Positions 33,630-46,976 of a DNA stretch of 64,000 bases are shown here, one piece after another. The stretch covers positions 2,232,001-2,296,000 of the forward strand of contig KQ964249.1 of NCBI GenBank assembly GCA_001566295.1, written 5' to 3'. Within the stretch, counting starts at the first letter, position 1, and each line of letters begins with the position of its first letter. The DNA comes from Microdochium bolleyi. Its lineage: Eukaryota; Ascomycota; Sordariomycetes; Xylariales; Microdochiaceae. The notes below the pieces were generated by a model. That model made no database searches and was not told the DNA's origin. It worked only from the letters and a program-made list of their open reading frames with translations. The position numbers and the translations under genes are program-made.

Positions 33630-35548
33630 ATGTCGCCAAAGTACCACAGGTTCCCCGCGGGCGAGCGCTGCGAAGAGTGTGGCGCACGGCAGTGGTACGC
33701 GCAAGACGCGCTGCGGTACTGCCGCAAGGGCCACCTGCTCGAGGGGTTCGCGGAGCACGGCGGGGACGAGGACGACTTTGGCAACCAGGGCAAGACGACG
33801 CGCAAGAAAAAGGAAAAGCGGCAAAAGGTGGCCGTCAAGCTCACGGGCGACCTGGGGAGGGAGCTGTATCTCGAGGTCCTGCAGCTCGTGCTGCGCAAGC
33901 AGGTCTGGTGGCTGGTTAAGGAGCGTGGGTTCCCCGAGGAACTGGAGGAGACTGTGAAGAGTCTCTGGGCGCTGAGGGTTAGGCAGCTCCCGCTGAAGAG
34001 ACTTGTTGTGGCGGCGGCGGGACCGCAGGACAGCCAGCGTGACGATGGGGACGGGATGTCTGTGTCGTCGTCCATGGGCGGCGCCACCGGTGGTGGCGGG
34101 TTCAGCTCGCAGAGCGAAGGCGGAGGAGGAGGGGGCGAGTCTTCGTCCGAGTGGGAGCTCTCGGATACGACGACCAAGACGTGGGAGCCTGATGGTGGCA
34201 GGCGTTGGAAGATGCCGCGGCTCATCGACACTTTGGCGCTGTGCTATTTGGGCTGTTTGACGAGGAGGCTGCCCGTTGCTGCAGCGGATCTACACCACTG
34301 GGCGCAGGAGGGGAGGTTGGAGTATCTCGCCGCTGTAAGTGACATATACTGGCGGCGTGCAGGATACGATCCACGGCGCACTAGTTCAAGTCGATGCTGA
34401 CGTGCCAACTGCTAGTTCACGAATCTCCCAAAGAGCGTACGCGATCGTTTGCCTGCGGAATTCCACAGTGCTCTGCAGACGGGAGATCATATCAAGCCTG
34501 GGCGCTTACAGACTGCTGTGGAGGAGCTCATACTCGCCTTCAAGTCCAACTTCGACATCACGTTCCCTCCCGTGAACCACGTCTTCACTATTGTCAGGTA
34601 TATCCGTGACCTTGTTCTCCCATGTAAGTCGACATCATGTCCTTCTCGAAAAGTAATGGGCGAACTGGCGCTGACATTCTACTCGTAGTCGAACTATATC
34701 CCCTATCGACAGTCATACCCAAGATTCTGGCGTTGAATTTCTCACATCAGACGGACGGTGAGAGACGACGAGCAATGCGTGATCCGGAAGTTCTCATGAT
34801 CACTCTAGTAGTTGTATCAGCGAAGCTCCGCTATCCTTTCGACATTTCCGAAGCACGGGACAGCTCATCGAGGATCATGGACTGGCCAAAGTGGCAGGCC
34901 GCGAGGAGAGTTAGACCGAACGAGAGCCAGCAGCACCTACCGCTTGGTGAGGAGTTTAAAGTGACCGCCAACGATGTCCTCACGATGGACAATGTGAAAC
35001 TGGACGACTATATGGACTGGTTCGAGAGCATGTGGCTCGGCGAAGAGAACTCTGGGAGTAAGTACACATGATCTTGTCTTCACGTTCACACTGACAGCAA
35101 CTCGCTGTCGTGGCCTCTCAGCTGACCTTTGTAACCATCTGCAGCCGCCGAAGTGCTTCGTGAACCTTTTCTGGGCGAGACACGTCAAAGCATACCACGA
35201 AATGCACAAAGTCTTGAGCAGGAGACACAAGAACGCGACATGCACTTTGCGCAACAGTACAAGACCATTTACGGATCCCAGGAAACAGGCACAAAACATA
35301 CGAGACGGGACAACGAACTGTGGTGTCCCATCTGGCGGACCCCAGAAGACCTCCCGCAAACAGCGAGATTCTTCTATGAGGAGGCTGCCGCGCTTGCAGC
35401 TGTACCACTCTCTACACTTGTCCGAGCCTGTGCACAAGTTGAGCGGCGGCTGGAAGTGTGGTGCGAGCAAAGATCGCGAGAGCGTAGAGGCCAGGCTAAG
35501 AAGCCAGCCATTCGAGCCGGCTTTGAAGTCAATGAAACCCTGCAATAG
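33630..35548 (+). CDS. rrn7: RNA polymerase I initiation factor Rrn7/TAF1B
   Basis: Four exons, 33630-34334, 34416-34623, 34689-35057 and 35145-35548, give 561 residues. The frame is open 315 bases upstream, but MSPKYHRFPAGERCEECG matches the usual Rrn7 start. The N-terminal zinc ribbon has C-x2-C and C-x3-H pairs (CEECGARQWY, LRYCRKGH). The TFIIB-like helical region follows, interrupted at about 150-185 by a Gly/Ser-rich insert. Rrn7 is the TFIIB-related subunit of the core factor that recruits RNA polymerase I to rDNA promoters. The three intron joins read EYLAAFTNLPK, LPFELYP and NSGTAEVL. Confidence 0.9.
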
Positions 35549-35931
35549 CTATATACCACAAATGATACCCTGCTGCATCAGACAGCTTCGAAGTTGTCCA
35601 TCACTTTCAGACCAGATGCAGCATGCCCAAGTTGGGTTAGGAAACTCGGCTCTTAAGTGGGACCCATCCTCTGAGTTCTGACCCCGAGCAGCTCCACCCA
35701 GCGATCATTCTACCGGGTAGCCCGGCTAACTCAGGATTTGGCGGTTCGATGAATAATTTAAAAGTGGAGTCCCACAACTTCGAGCCCTAGAAACCCGGCC
35801 TCTAAGCGAATTTTCCCTCTGCCCGCCCCTCCGTCCGACTTTCGTCGAGTGTTGCGAAGGCGTAGACATCACCGCCCCCCGAGAGACTCCATACTCACAT
35901 TCGACAGCACTCATCACGAAGCACCGCCAAC
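35549..35931. other. Spacer and leader before ubiquitin-L40
   Basis: The rrn7 3' end and the ubiquitin-L40 promoter and 5' UTR. The last 100 bases are pyrimidine- and CA-rich and end CCGCCAAC directly before the first base of the split start codon. Confidence 0.55.
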
Positions 35932-36822
<891 letters not shown>

Positions 36823-37646
36823 GCGACTCGCCCCACCGGCACCGGCCCTCTTTCACTGGGCGCACTTTGTTCCTCCATCTCCTCGGCGTCTGGTTTGGGC
36901 ATCCACTTTTACGAAAACCATTATCGGAAGGATAGAGGATACGACGCGACGTATGACACACGGATGGCTTTCGGCCAGGTTCACGCAGCGCCTGGACGCG
37001 GTCCTTTCCGGCTGAGCGCAAAATATAGCACAGGCCCTCCTCGATTCAATAAGTGGAATTTCAGCTGCGAATACAAAAAGAAAAAATATTCTGAAAACCG
37101 AACACCGTATAGAATATGATTTGAGTGACGATATGAAGTGTGACGTTCACATATGATTGAGCTACGTCAGATGCTAAATTTGACCATGAACGAGCTGTAT
37201 GGATTCTTCGTATCTCAAGTCTGCGTTGTGAGTGTATGCGTCATGGCACGGACAAGACAGTTGAATCTGAAGCTGGTGAGCAAATCCAAGGGTCATCCCG
37301 CTTGTACAACAACGGCCAGCTACCCAAAGATGAACTTGTGCTTGCGCCTCAAGCATTTGCAGAGGCGCAAGCTTGCCCAGGTGCTGGTGTGGTGCATGGC
37401 GAGCCAGGGGTGCCTTTGCACTAACCAGAAACGGTTACAGCCAGTCCCGCTCGTCGTGTCCTCAATGGCGCAAGCTACGTAGCTCGACCCTTGAAGCCAG
37501 CAGGCATCAACTCCAAGACAGTATCACCACTTGCTTTGACCAGTCCATCTGTATCTGAGTTGAGCATTCGCGCGCGTTCAGGTCATCCCCTACGCAGCCT
37601 ATCATTGGATCAAAGACGTTGGAGAGAACACCCAGCTGATTCAAAC
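36823..37646. other. Spacer between ubiquitin-L40 and Yip1-family gene
   Basis: The L40 3' UTR, AT-rich with an A-run near 37075, and the Yip1-like gene's upstream region. No features are recognised in the short frames here. Confidence 0.5.
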
Positions 37647-38662
37647 ATGTCGGGTGCCGGCTACGATGCGGTGGTAGACATCGACGACGAGGTACGATCT
37701 CCTCTGCCCTCCATGGCCATTGACCCCATGCCCTCAGAGACACGGAGAAGCTGACGCACATCACGTGTATAGGGCGACCTCGGCCACACGGATCTCCAGG
37801 AAGACCTCGAATTCCACACCTCCAATTTCAATGACAGCCGGTCCAACGCCCGCAAGGGGCCCTCTGCGGCGGCCGGCCTGCCACCCCCCGCCACGGCCTC
37901 CGGATCCTCGAAGCGCTTCCTCTGGAGCCTGTCATTCTACGCGCAGTTCTTCGATGTCGACACGAGCTCGGTGCTCTCGCGTTGCTGGGCCGCGCTGTAC
38001 CCACGAGCGAACTTCCTCGATGTCCTCGAGGGCAACCCCGACCTGTACGGCCCGTTCTGGATCGCGACAACGGTCGTCTTCATTCTCTTCATGGGCGGCA
38101 CGATCAGCCAGTACATGGCGAAGACGGGACAGGGTCCTTTTGTATACGACTTTGAGCTTCTGAGCGGTATGTTTATTATTGTCAATCCTCGTCGGCCCGC
38201 GAGCAAGAGTACTGATGTTTCTACTTCGCTTCAGGCGCCGCCGGCCTCATCTACGGCTACACCCTCGTCATCCCGATCCTGCTCTTCGGCGCGCTGCGCT
38301 ACTTCGGCTCCGAGTCAGCCAATCTGCTCGAGTGCTGGGCGCTCTACGGCTACGCCAACCTCATCTGGATCCCCGTCGCTGTCATCAGCTGGTCTCAGCT
38401 GCAGATTCTTAACTGGGTGTTTGTCAGCGTCGGGTATGGCCTCTCAGTCTCCTTCCTGCTGCGCAACCTGTACCCGGTGCTCAGCGCCACGGACCGCCAG
38501 ACGAGCAAGATCCTCCTCGTGCTCGTCATCTGCCTGCACCTGGGGCTCGCGGTGGCCATCAAGATCTTGTTCTTCGCTGCGGGCAGCCCCGTCGCGGACA
38601 ACCCGAACCCGGCGGGCAATGCGCCGCCTGCTGGGGACGCGCCGGGTCGGATGTTGTTCTGA
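37647..38662 (+). CDS. Yip1-domain Golgi membrane protein (YIPF1/2-like)
   Basis: Three exons, 37647-37691, 37773-38166 and 38235-38662, give 288 residues. An acidic, polar N-terminal cytosolic part of about 130 residues carries RFLWSLSFYAQFFDVDT, a segment typical of YIPF1/YIPF2 and yeast Yip5 relatives. Five hydrophobic segments follow, starting at FWIATTVVFILFMGG and including YGYTLVIPILLFGAL and LLVLVICLHLGLAVAIKILFF. The protein ends in a Pro/Asn/Gly-rich tail. Yip1-family proteins sit in Golgi membranes and bind Rab GTPases. Subfamily assignment is by overall pattern. Confidence 0.85.
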
Positions 38663-39468
38663 GAGGATATTCGAATCCGGGCCAAGCTGATGTCGGTCTA
38701 GCGGGCCGAGTAGCGGTAGACGTCAAGAATATGCTAATATGATGGCGGCTATGGCGGATAAGTATAACGAGATACCAAAAACTCGAATTCATCACAGTTT
38801 GAACTCGCCTGTGCCGTGCATGTGCGTAGTCTGCGGCGATCAGCAGTTTACAGTTTGTGATACGAAACAATGGATACCCCCTGCCTAGAGACGGCTTGTT
38901 GCGGTGTCACAGTAGCATCGAAGCACACCTGGAGAAATAACTTGTCGCTCTTGGATGACTTTGGGGTGCCGGATGACGTCCGGTGTCTGTTTGTGCGTGA
39001 TGCCTTCGCGCTGAAACTCGTCATCCCTAGTCTCGGGCAACTGTTCTCACCTGTATCAGCATTTCCGGCCGACTATCAATGATATTTCACAACGTTTGAG
39101 GCTGGATGCACAGAGTGGAACAGACAGGAAGGCCCGTGTACACAAAAGCCAGCATGCTGCCTCGGAACTCTGGTGAATATTCTCACGGTCTGCTCCATCG
39201 TCGGGATCTTGCCTCTTGTTCTGCTGCTCCCACTTCCTGGTAAGTGCAATAGATCACGTCTATTTTCTGTCTGAAAACACCACGACTTCTGTTCAGGTGA
39301 ATGCATAGCTTGTTAGAGTCTATGCAGCTCTAACCGGCCGGACCGGCCTCGGGGCCGCGACAACTTTTAGTATCACAGCCACTCCAGCGACCATATAAAA
39401 CACCCCCAAGTCATGAGAGTTATCCTCGTGTCCACCATCGTCACCACTGACATACCCACCACTTTTCT
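38663..39468. other. Convergent spacer, Yip1-like gene to rhodanese
   Basis: Tail-to-tail 3' regions. A perfect 13-base inverted repeat GGCCGGACCGGCC lies near 39335, and a TATAAAA-like word near 39393. Since no gene starts here, neither has an assigned role. Confidence 0.45.
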
Positions 39469-40222
39469 CTACTGCTCAATAACACCACCCTTCTCAACCC
39501 ACTCGGCAAAGCTGCCCGGATACTCCCCGACGTTGGTCCACCCGGCCTCCCTCGCGAACGCGGCGGCGGCGCGGCTCCGCACCCCGGCCTTGCAGTACAT
39601 GATGATCTGCGCGCCTCTCGGGGGCCGGCCTTCGGGGACCTGCGGGAACGCGTGCTCGAACTCGTCCTCGGTGTCGTGCCAGGCCGTGGGCCTGGTCTTG
39701 ACGGGGATGTTGATGGCGCCCGGAATCCAGCCCTCGCGCTTGAGCTCCTCGGGCTCGCGGACGTCGATGATGACGACGGACTGGTTGGCCGCGCTGGCGT
39801 TGCGGTTCTGGACGAGGTCGCGGACCTGTCGTTTTTGTGCGGAGGGTTGGGGTCAGCAAGCAACTTCAGAGCCGTGCCGGTGTATCTCAGGACAAGGGGG
39901 GAGGAGGGGGGTTCTTGTGTCTCTCCTGGAGAACAATGGCACGAACCTCTTCAAAGCTCCATATCTTGCCGTTTCCTTCCCACGCCTCCCGCGGCGCCTC
40001 TGACTTGTACCGCGCAAATACCCTAGCACCACCCGTGGCGGCCGCTGGTGCGGCCCGGATCATCGGCCGCAGAGCCGTCGTCGGCACCGTTCTCGTCGTG
40101 TTGGTGATCATCGACAGGCACCGGCACTGCCGAGCCACACCCGTACCAGCAGCAGCAGCTAAGGGAGCGGTGGTAGCGGCCGCCCGCCGGGTCGCTGCCG
40201 CTACGAGATGTCTAGTCGCCAT
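39469..40222 (-). CDS. Mitochondrial single-domain rhodanese
   Basis: Two exons, 40222-39947 and 39825-39469, give 210 residues, joined as SFEEVRDLVQNRN; the donor is GTTCGT. The frame is open further upstream, but the ATG at 40222 (AAGACA before it) starts a typical mitochondrial presequence: Ala/Arg/Thr-rich with no acidic residue over about 70 positions. The rhodanese domain spans about 93-205 with IIDVREPEE, GAINIP and the active-site loop YCKAGVRSR (catalytic C170). Such proteins transfer sulfane sulfur, for example from thiosulfate, and are common in fungal mitochondria. The exact substrate cannot be read from sequence. Confidence 0.88.
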
Positions 40223-40761
40223 TGTCTTCGTTGTTTCGTGGGGCCGAGAGACTGCACTTGGCTTTGTTCTGAATCTTTGTGCGCGTGCAGAATATGTTCT
40301 CTCTTGGTCTGGAATGGAAGCTGTCTGTCCAGGAGCTAGTTTGGTGACGGAGCTGATGTCACACCCCACTTGCGAAACCCCGAGAACCCCGGGCCGGCGC
40401 CGGTCCCTGCATGAGCTCAGCGACACCTTTTCGCTCTATAATTATGATAACTACACCAATCCTATTTCACAAGTCACAGGAAAGTATACCTAGGCAGTTC
40501 ATGTATGTTGCTTTCAATTAACAATGTCTCATTATTGTTGCGGAAACTTTCCCAAGTCGCTCGCGGAGGCTAAATATCCTCCTTACATCCCTTTCCTCGT
40601 CTATACTCCACTTGATACTCCCAAAATATATACAATGCTGCATTACAATTATTTTAGTGTGGTCGTGAGTGTGCACGGCATGGACCGCGCTTGGGCGGCT
40701 CGTTCGCTGGAACTGAGCTGTCCGCAAGTAATCTCCCTGGCCATTCTTCACAATATGCCGC
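40223..40761. other. Spacer between erg5 and the rhodanese gene
   Basis: Both neighbours are minus-strand, so this is the rhodanese promoter (left) and the erg5 3' UTR (right, AT-rich from about 40,430). Nothing else is seen. Confidence 0.5.
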
Positions 40762-42573
40762 TTACCACTTGCGCTCCTCCCAAGTAAGAGGACAGTCGTC
40801 CTGTGCACACATGTTAGTTTCAGATTGCAGCAAGAGCCAGATTCCGAGTTTAGAGACGTACCTTGGGGAAGATGGTGGCAAACACCTTGATCTCCTCAGA
40901 AAGAGGGGTGGCGTGGTGTGTCCAGTCAACCTTGAGGGCTGCCTTGCCGAGGCAAAGAACCAGGTTCATTTGAGCGTAGTGCTGACCGAGGCAGTAGTGA
41001 GGGCCAGTGCCAAAGACGAGGTAGTTCTTGGCGCCCTTCTCCTCGGCATCGCCAGAGTAGTACCGGTCAGGGTCGAACTCATCGGGGTTCTCGTAGACGT
41101 CAGGGTCGCGCAGCGCCATATAGGTGGTGGGGATAACCATGGCACCCTTGGGGACAGTGTAGTTCTCGGTAATGGGGAAAGGCTTCTTGACCTTGTAGGG
41201 CACCATGAGGACAGGGGGCCGGTAGCGGAGAAGCTCACGAATGACGGCGCGGGTGTAGGTCATGGACTCGAGCTGCTCAAGGGACACGGCGGCATCGACA
41301 TCGCCGTTGCGGACGCGTAGGTTCTCCTCGCGAACACGGTCAAGGACGTCGGGGCGCTGGGCGCAGATCTGGAAGAGGTAGGTAGCAGCGCTGCTGGTGG
41401 CATCCTGGGAGGCAAAGAGGAAGGTGAAGATTGTTCTCGAGATCTCCATGTCGGAGAACTCGCGGATCAGAGGCACAGGTTTGCGGAGGCCCTCGGTGGA
41501 GCTGCCGCTCTCGGAAGCCTCGCGCCACTTCTTCGAGTCGAGCATATCCTTGACCCAAGCATCCATAATGCACTGGACGTCGCCGCCGGCAGCCATGCGA
41601 GCCTTGGACTTGGCCGCAGCCTTGGCGAATTCACCCATGACCATATCAGCGGCACGCTTGCCGTACCAGGTACGAGTGTAAGGGATGATGATCGGGAAGT
41701 TGACGAGATCGAGGGCGGCAGTAACCAGGTAGTAGTCGTCGGCAATCTTCTTGACGGCAGGGCCAGTCAAGTAGGGGCCAGTGAAGGTCTTGAGAGAGAC
41801 GGCACACATGAGCTCGCGGAACTCGTGCATGAAGGGAATGGGCTTGCCGCCGGCATCCTTGGTTATCTGGACGGCCTTGGTGAAGAACTCGCGGTAGACC
41901 TGCTCCTGGCCGGGGAGGTAGCACTCGAGGGCCTGGCGAGTGAATAGGCCGTTGAGACCCTTGCGGTAGTCGACGTGGACCTTGCCATCGAGGAAGACCC
42001 AGCTATCCTCGCCGAGGATCTTGGTCGCGATGTCGACGACGCAGGGCTTGACGTAGGTGGGCGAGTTGAAGACCTTGCGGGCAAGATCACGGGTGGACGC
42101 AATGACGACGAACCTGAAGCAACGACAGTCAGCTGGGTGTTTTCGAGCAATGGATGACGATCGCCTGGATGGGGAACATACTTGTGGAAAACAGAGACAC
42201 AGCTCAGAGGGCCGCTCTTCCACTTGCCGACGTACTCCTCGAATTTGGGGTTCAGGGACTCGAGGAAGGGGCCGATGAAGGGCTGCTTGAAGCGAGGGCC
42301 GACGATGGAGCCCTTCTGCATCCAGTAGCTGACTGCGAGGCGGATATGATTGTTAGCGATCTGAGATTGTGTAGGTCTTCCGTGATCCGAGCACTGGTGA
42401 CAATACATACCCTGATCGTAGGCCACAGCAAGGCCGAGGATGGTGAAGAACCATGTGGCGAGGCTGGCATTGGCGACAGCATCGATGGCGGTGGTGACCT
42501 GGGGCGGCAGGTTGGCGATGGGAAAGATGGACTCGGCCAGAGGCGAGGAGAAGCTCGTGGCGTTGGAAGCCAT
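40762..42573 (-). CDS. erg5: Sterol C-22 desaturase, CYP61 (Erg5)
   Basis: Four exons, 42573-42411, 42332-42182, 42113-40862 and 40800-40762, give 534 residues. The last exon codes only DDCPLTWEERKW and the stop. The joins read AYDQVSYWMQ, SVFHKFVVIAS and FPKDDCP. An N-terminal membrane anchor (LATWFFTILGLAVAY) is followed by a full cytochrome P450: oxygen-binding helix FLFASQDATSS, helix K with EL-R (IRELLRYRPP), and the heme loop FGTGPHYCLGQ with C479. KQPFIGPFLESLNPKFEEY and the whole pattern fit CYP61 rather than CYP51. The enzyme introduces the C-22 double bond in ergosterol synthesis at the ER. Confidence 0.95.
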
Positions 42574-44794
42574 GGCTGTTGTAACTGCGGCGAGTCTTGC
42601 GCACGCGGACTGGAGGGTGGCTGTGGACGAGAGGGAAGCAGAAGAGCGGGAACAACAACAAGCCACGCCTCGATGGCAACGGGGAGGATAATGAGGGCGA
42701 CTCGTGAGGGCGGTCGGCAGGTTCGGGGAGGGGGCAGAACAAGAGGCTGCTGGCGGCACAGGCAAGAGTATTAATTGTTATTACACGAGCAGGGGACCAG
42801 GGCCGTCATGCGCCAGAACGCCAGGGAAGGGACGATGGGCGGGTGGGAAAGGAGGGAAGGCGCCATTGTGGATTCTCCTCTGCGCAAGGGCCGCGGCGCG
42901 AGCGGATGGCAAAGACCCGGCCCTGAAATTGCACTTCCACCTGTCAGTCGATTACGGAGTAGACTTGCTGGACCATCCGGAACAACACACCACACACTCG
43001 GCTCCCCTCTGTGCCCTTGTCAACTGGTGGCACCATTCCATGCATGAAGCCATGCTGTGTCCCGTACCGTACGTGCTTGCCCCGGTCTCTCCTTCACGGC
43101 CTGGACGACTCGAGTCCCGGCACCTTTGACGGTTCCTGAGGCGGAAACATTTAGTGGGACACGATCTGCACATGCAAATCTCCCGGCGCCTGTGAATCAG
43201 CATCACCTCCTCCCGACCTTTGGGTATCGACAATTCGTACATGGGGCGGCAGGCTGATGGCTATGCCCACCCGCGACTATCGAAAGAGGCGACTCTGCAG
43301 CGTGCAGCGCACGCACGACGACACCGAGCACGGAGTCCATGCCAGCAGCGGCCCATCGCGGCATCGCACAGGCATGAGGCGGAACCCTAGTGCCTCTCAT
43401 CGACAGGGGCAGGCCAATGGTAGCGCAGCAGGCCAATCTTAGCGAACACTTTTTTTTTCTGCCGCCACGGCACGCGCGCCGTTCAACTGTTGACCGCCCC
43501 CAATGCGAGCACGAGTACGCCAAGATGGACCCCGGCCTCGGAGAGCTGGTGAGGGTTGCGCCCACACAGCCAGTCGGCATCTGCCAAGCTGAGGGGCTTG
43601 CCCCAAAGCAGCTCCCGACGCCAATCCTCTGCATCTCATCTGATTTGATCATCTACCCTATCTGCCTTCGGGACTGGACGCCGGCGGCCGAATCCGCCGA
43701 GCGACGATGTCCCGCCGAAATGTTTGCTCGGACAGCCGCATCGGGTTTAGTCTCCGCTCGACCTCCTCCCATCCATCATGCCGGTCCCTACCCCGCGACA
43801 TCGGGAAGTCGTTCTATTGGGACACAACCACAGAACCCGCTCCTGCCCGTACTAGGCTTAGTCGCCGAAGAATTGACCAGCCATGACAAAGCAGTCGCGA
43901 GTCCGACTCGGTTCCAGGAACAGCTTAGTCTCCGCCTTGGCTGGACCCCTTCGATGAGCAGACGCCCATTTGGCGAGTGCACATGGTGATCTTTCAGACA
44001 AGCATGACACCGGAGCACGTGCCGTGCGCTTTCTTTGATCGCCGGCCATCAGACAGGGACAATGTATGGGTATCCTCTAATCCTCAAGCGTGGTGGACAC
44101 CGATGAGCGGGAACGACCGCGACCGCAAGTAAGTTGCAGGGACTGCTCGACATCAAAGAGCTTTAGTTCCCGCCGGCACACGAGGCTCAGAATGTAGTTG
44201 CATTGTATCATCAGCATGTCACCAACGGCAGCAGCTGCCGAGCGGCGCATCGTCGTACGACACGAGGCGTGACTCCGAGAAAGGCTGCGGGAGCAAGCGA
44301 CCTGCGCAACTGAAATCGTTCACACCGATATCGTACGTGGCAGCTTCCAACGTACCGGTACATCATCCGAAACCAAGACGCGGTCGTTCATACCTGGAAC
44401 GAGAAAAACATTCCTTGGCAGTCGTGCTTACACAATAGTTTGCAAAGTCTCTCTAACAAAGTCTGCCGAGAACCAAGGACAACGGCAAAGCCTGGACAAT
44501 CCAGGGTCTGCCCGGTCACTTAGCCCCATGTGACTATACTGTGACAGACGAGCAAAGAGTGACGCTCGCGAGAATCGAATGAGAACCATGGTCCTGGTAT
44601 TTCCATTGGCATATGCTTCATACGGCACAGTACTTGATCAGCTCAATTAGAAGCTTGTCTGGCTAGGCCAAGCCGTCGCGTTGGCATATCGTCTTCCTAT
44701 ACACCAAGCGTAGTACATTCCTCACTTACTAGCTCAAGTCTGCCTCTCTCCTCGACCCGACAGTATCCCTAAGAGCAAGAAGGAAACCCTACAA
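42574..44794. other. Long spacer upstream of erg5
   Basis: 2.2 kb between erg5 (reading left) and the 3' end of the GST gene. It should hold the erg5 promoter. I found no clear sterol-response motif by eye. A plus-strand frame at 43390-43989 is open for 199 codons but starts at GTG and shows no family feature. A T9-10 run is at about 43449. Confidence 0.45.
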
Positions 44795-46394
44795 CTAAGC
44801 GCTCTTCGCCGCCAGGACGGCAGGAACCTCTTCCTCGAGCGGCAGGATGTCCGGCAGGGGGCCCACGGGCGTGATGGAGTGAGGGTTGATCTGGGTGTGG
44901 CTGCGGGTGTAGTGGTTCTTGATGTGCAGGAAGTTGGTCGTCTCCTTGAACGCGCCGGAAGGGTGGTTCCAGTACAGCTCGCGCATCCACTTGTGCAGCG
45001 CCGGGTATCCCGAGCGGATGTCGCGGATGTTGCACTTGAAGTGCTGGACGTAGACGGGCTGTTGATGTGTGAGAAAAGTGTCAGATATGTAACTGGTTTT
45101 GCAAGATGGGCCTTTGGTCTAGAGGACGAAAGAGTCCGGAGAGAAAGGAAGAGAGCGGCTGAAATTGGGGGACTGCGAAATGGTGGCTAGCCGAAAAACT
45201 TACATCGAACCTGATGATCGTGACGAACACGCGGATGTCCGTCTCGGTGATGTTCTTGCCAAACCAGTACGGGCCCTCGCTGGCCGTGTTGGCGAGATGC
45301 TTCTCGGCGCGGTCGAGCGCCTCGAACAGCGCCTTGACGTTCCTGTCGTACGCCTCCTGCGTGGTCGCGAACCCGCTCTTGTACACGCCGTTGTTGATCT
45401 TGTCGTACGTCCACTCGGCCGCCGCGTCGATCTCGCCGCGCAGGCTCTCCGGGTACAGGTCGACCTTTGCATACTCGGCGGGGAGCTGGTCGTTGAACGC
45501 GGTGCCCAGCATGCGCAGGATCTCGCTGCTCTCGTTGCTCACGATCGTCTTGGCCTTCTTGTCGAACAGCACCGGGACCGTGAAGCGCGCGTTATAGTTC
45601 TCGTCGGCGAGGAAGTAGACGTCCCGGATGTGCGTAAAGTCTGGGTGCAGCGGGTCCGGCACGACGTTGTCGCCCTCGGCGTCCTTGTCGTCGGCCGTGG
45701 CGAAGCGCCAGCCCTTCTCGCCGAGGTGCCAGTGCACGACCGAGTACGAGATGAAGTCCTCGAGGCCCTTGAGCTTCCTGGCAATCAGGGTACGGCAGGC
45801 CTTTGGGGTTTTCGATCGTGGTCAGCGCTGTTCGAAAGTCACTCTGCAAGGGACCGCAAAGTAGAGAATAAATTTTGCGGGAGGAAGAGGAGACTCACCC
45901 AGGGACAGGCATAGCTGACGTAGAGATGATATCTACCCTTCTCGGCCGGGAACTTGGCGCCGGGCTCGTTCGAGATCCAGTCGCGGAACGAGCTGACCTG
46001 TCGCTTGAACTCGCCCGAGTTGTCGCCGGGCTTGACCCAATCTGTGACCTTGGATGCCTGCATGGAAGCTCGGGTCAGTCTTTTTACCGTCTGGAAGAAG
46101 AAGAAGAAGAAAAAGCTTGTGTGTCTGATGCCGGTTGCGAGGCTTCACAGTCTGCGAAGAGCTTACCATTCTGATATGTGTGCTATGGACGGATGTGCTC
46201 GTGTTCGCTATAGACCTCAGATACAGACCACCGCAAAGTGTCTGTAACGGCTGTAGAGACTGAATTGGGTGACTTGCAGTGCTGAAAGCCCGATTGCTCA
46301 CAGAGATTCGTCTCGGCTGAATAGCTCTTGTCGACGTGTATGAGGTGATCAAGGTGGGGTTTCTAAGCTTGCCAGAGACCTTGTGGATGTTCAT
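44795..46394 (-). CDS. Xi-class glutathione transferase (Ecm4/GS-hydroquinone reductase)
   Basis: Four exons, 46394-46167, 46057-45899, 45800-45204 and 45058-44795, give 415 residues. Catalytic Cys is in SYACPWACRTL (C127 of the long form), then WHLGEKGWRF, the GST C-terminal helices and YWNHPSGAFKETTNFLHIKNHY, which is diagnostic of Ecm4/Gto and bacterial YqjG. These enzymes reduce glutathionyl-hydroquinones. Two starts are possible. The ATG at 46394 adds a 75-residue basic, Ser/Thr-rich presequence including NRAFSTASH. The ATG at 46169-46167 is the last codon of exon 1 and gives MASKVTDWVKPG, the usual start of the family (340 residues). Mitochondrial and cytosolic forms are therefore plausible. 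The third acceptor is CAAAG, less usual. Confidence 0.9.
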
Positions 46395-46976
46395 GGAGGG
46401 GAAACTGGGTGCAATGCTGGGGGTGCCAGCAAGGCCGTTGTGTCTATTTATAAGAAGGGGCAGCGTATCATAGGATCAGGGGCTCATGTAGTTCACAAAG
46501 AATCAATTAGCTCATCATATCGTGAGCCCTCGGCAGTCCTTCCATGGGAGCTTTGTCATGGAGGAGGAGCTGGGGTAGCTTACTCACGCCCACCCACCCG
46601 ATTAGCTGAGGATTACAGACCGTGACGTAAACAGCCCACCACAGATTGTTAGCTAGCGTTCTGCCCCCTCGACGCGGCTGTCTACTAGCTCCGTGCGACT
46701 CATGTCGGTGGATGTGCAAATGTACCCATTGCGGCACGAGATGGAGAGGACCTCTGATGTACGAAAAGCCACGCGTGGATTTTACAGCGACCTGCGCCAT
46801 CAATACTAACGCCGCGCACAAACAGACTTGTCACCATCGTCAGGATGGAAAGAAAGAATGGATGTGGTCTACACGTGTCATGTTGTTCTATCTAGACTAC
46901 GCCAATAACATACAACTGAAACCTCCGAGTCCAGCTTGCAAATCAAAGAAGAACGCCTTTCTAGTCACTGCTTGCT
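46395..46976. other. Spacer between uba1 and the GST gene
   Basis: The GST promoter and the uba1 3' UTR, both minus strand. No coding or repeat features are recognised. Confidence 0.5.

Noticed and set aside
39388..39402. TATAAAA-like word near 39393
   Set aside because: It lies between the 3' ends of convergent genes with no gene starting nearby.
40762..42573. CYP51 (lanosterol demethylase) as identity of the P450
   Set aside because: The N-terminal and central motifs (KQPFIGPFLESLNPKFEEY, VDYRKGLNGLFTRQAL) fit the CYP61/Erg5 C-22 desaturase, not CYP51.
43390..43989. 199-codon plus frame upstream of erg5
   Set aside because: It opens at GTG, has no recognisable domain and no splice-consistent partners.
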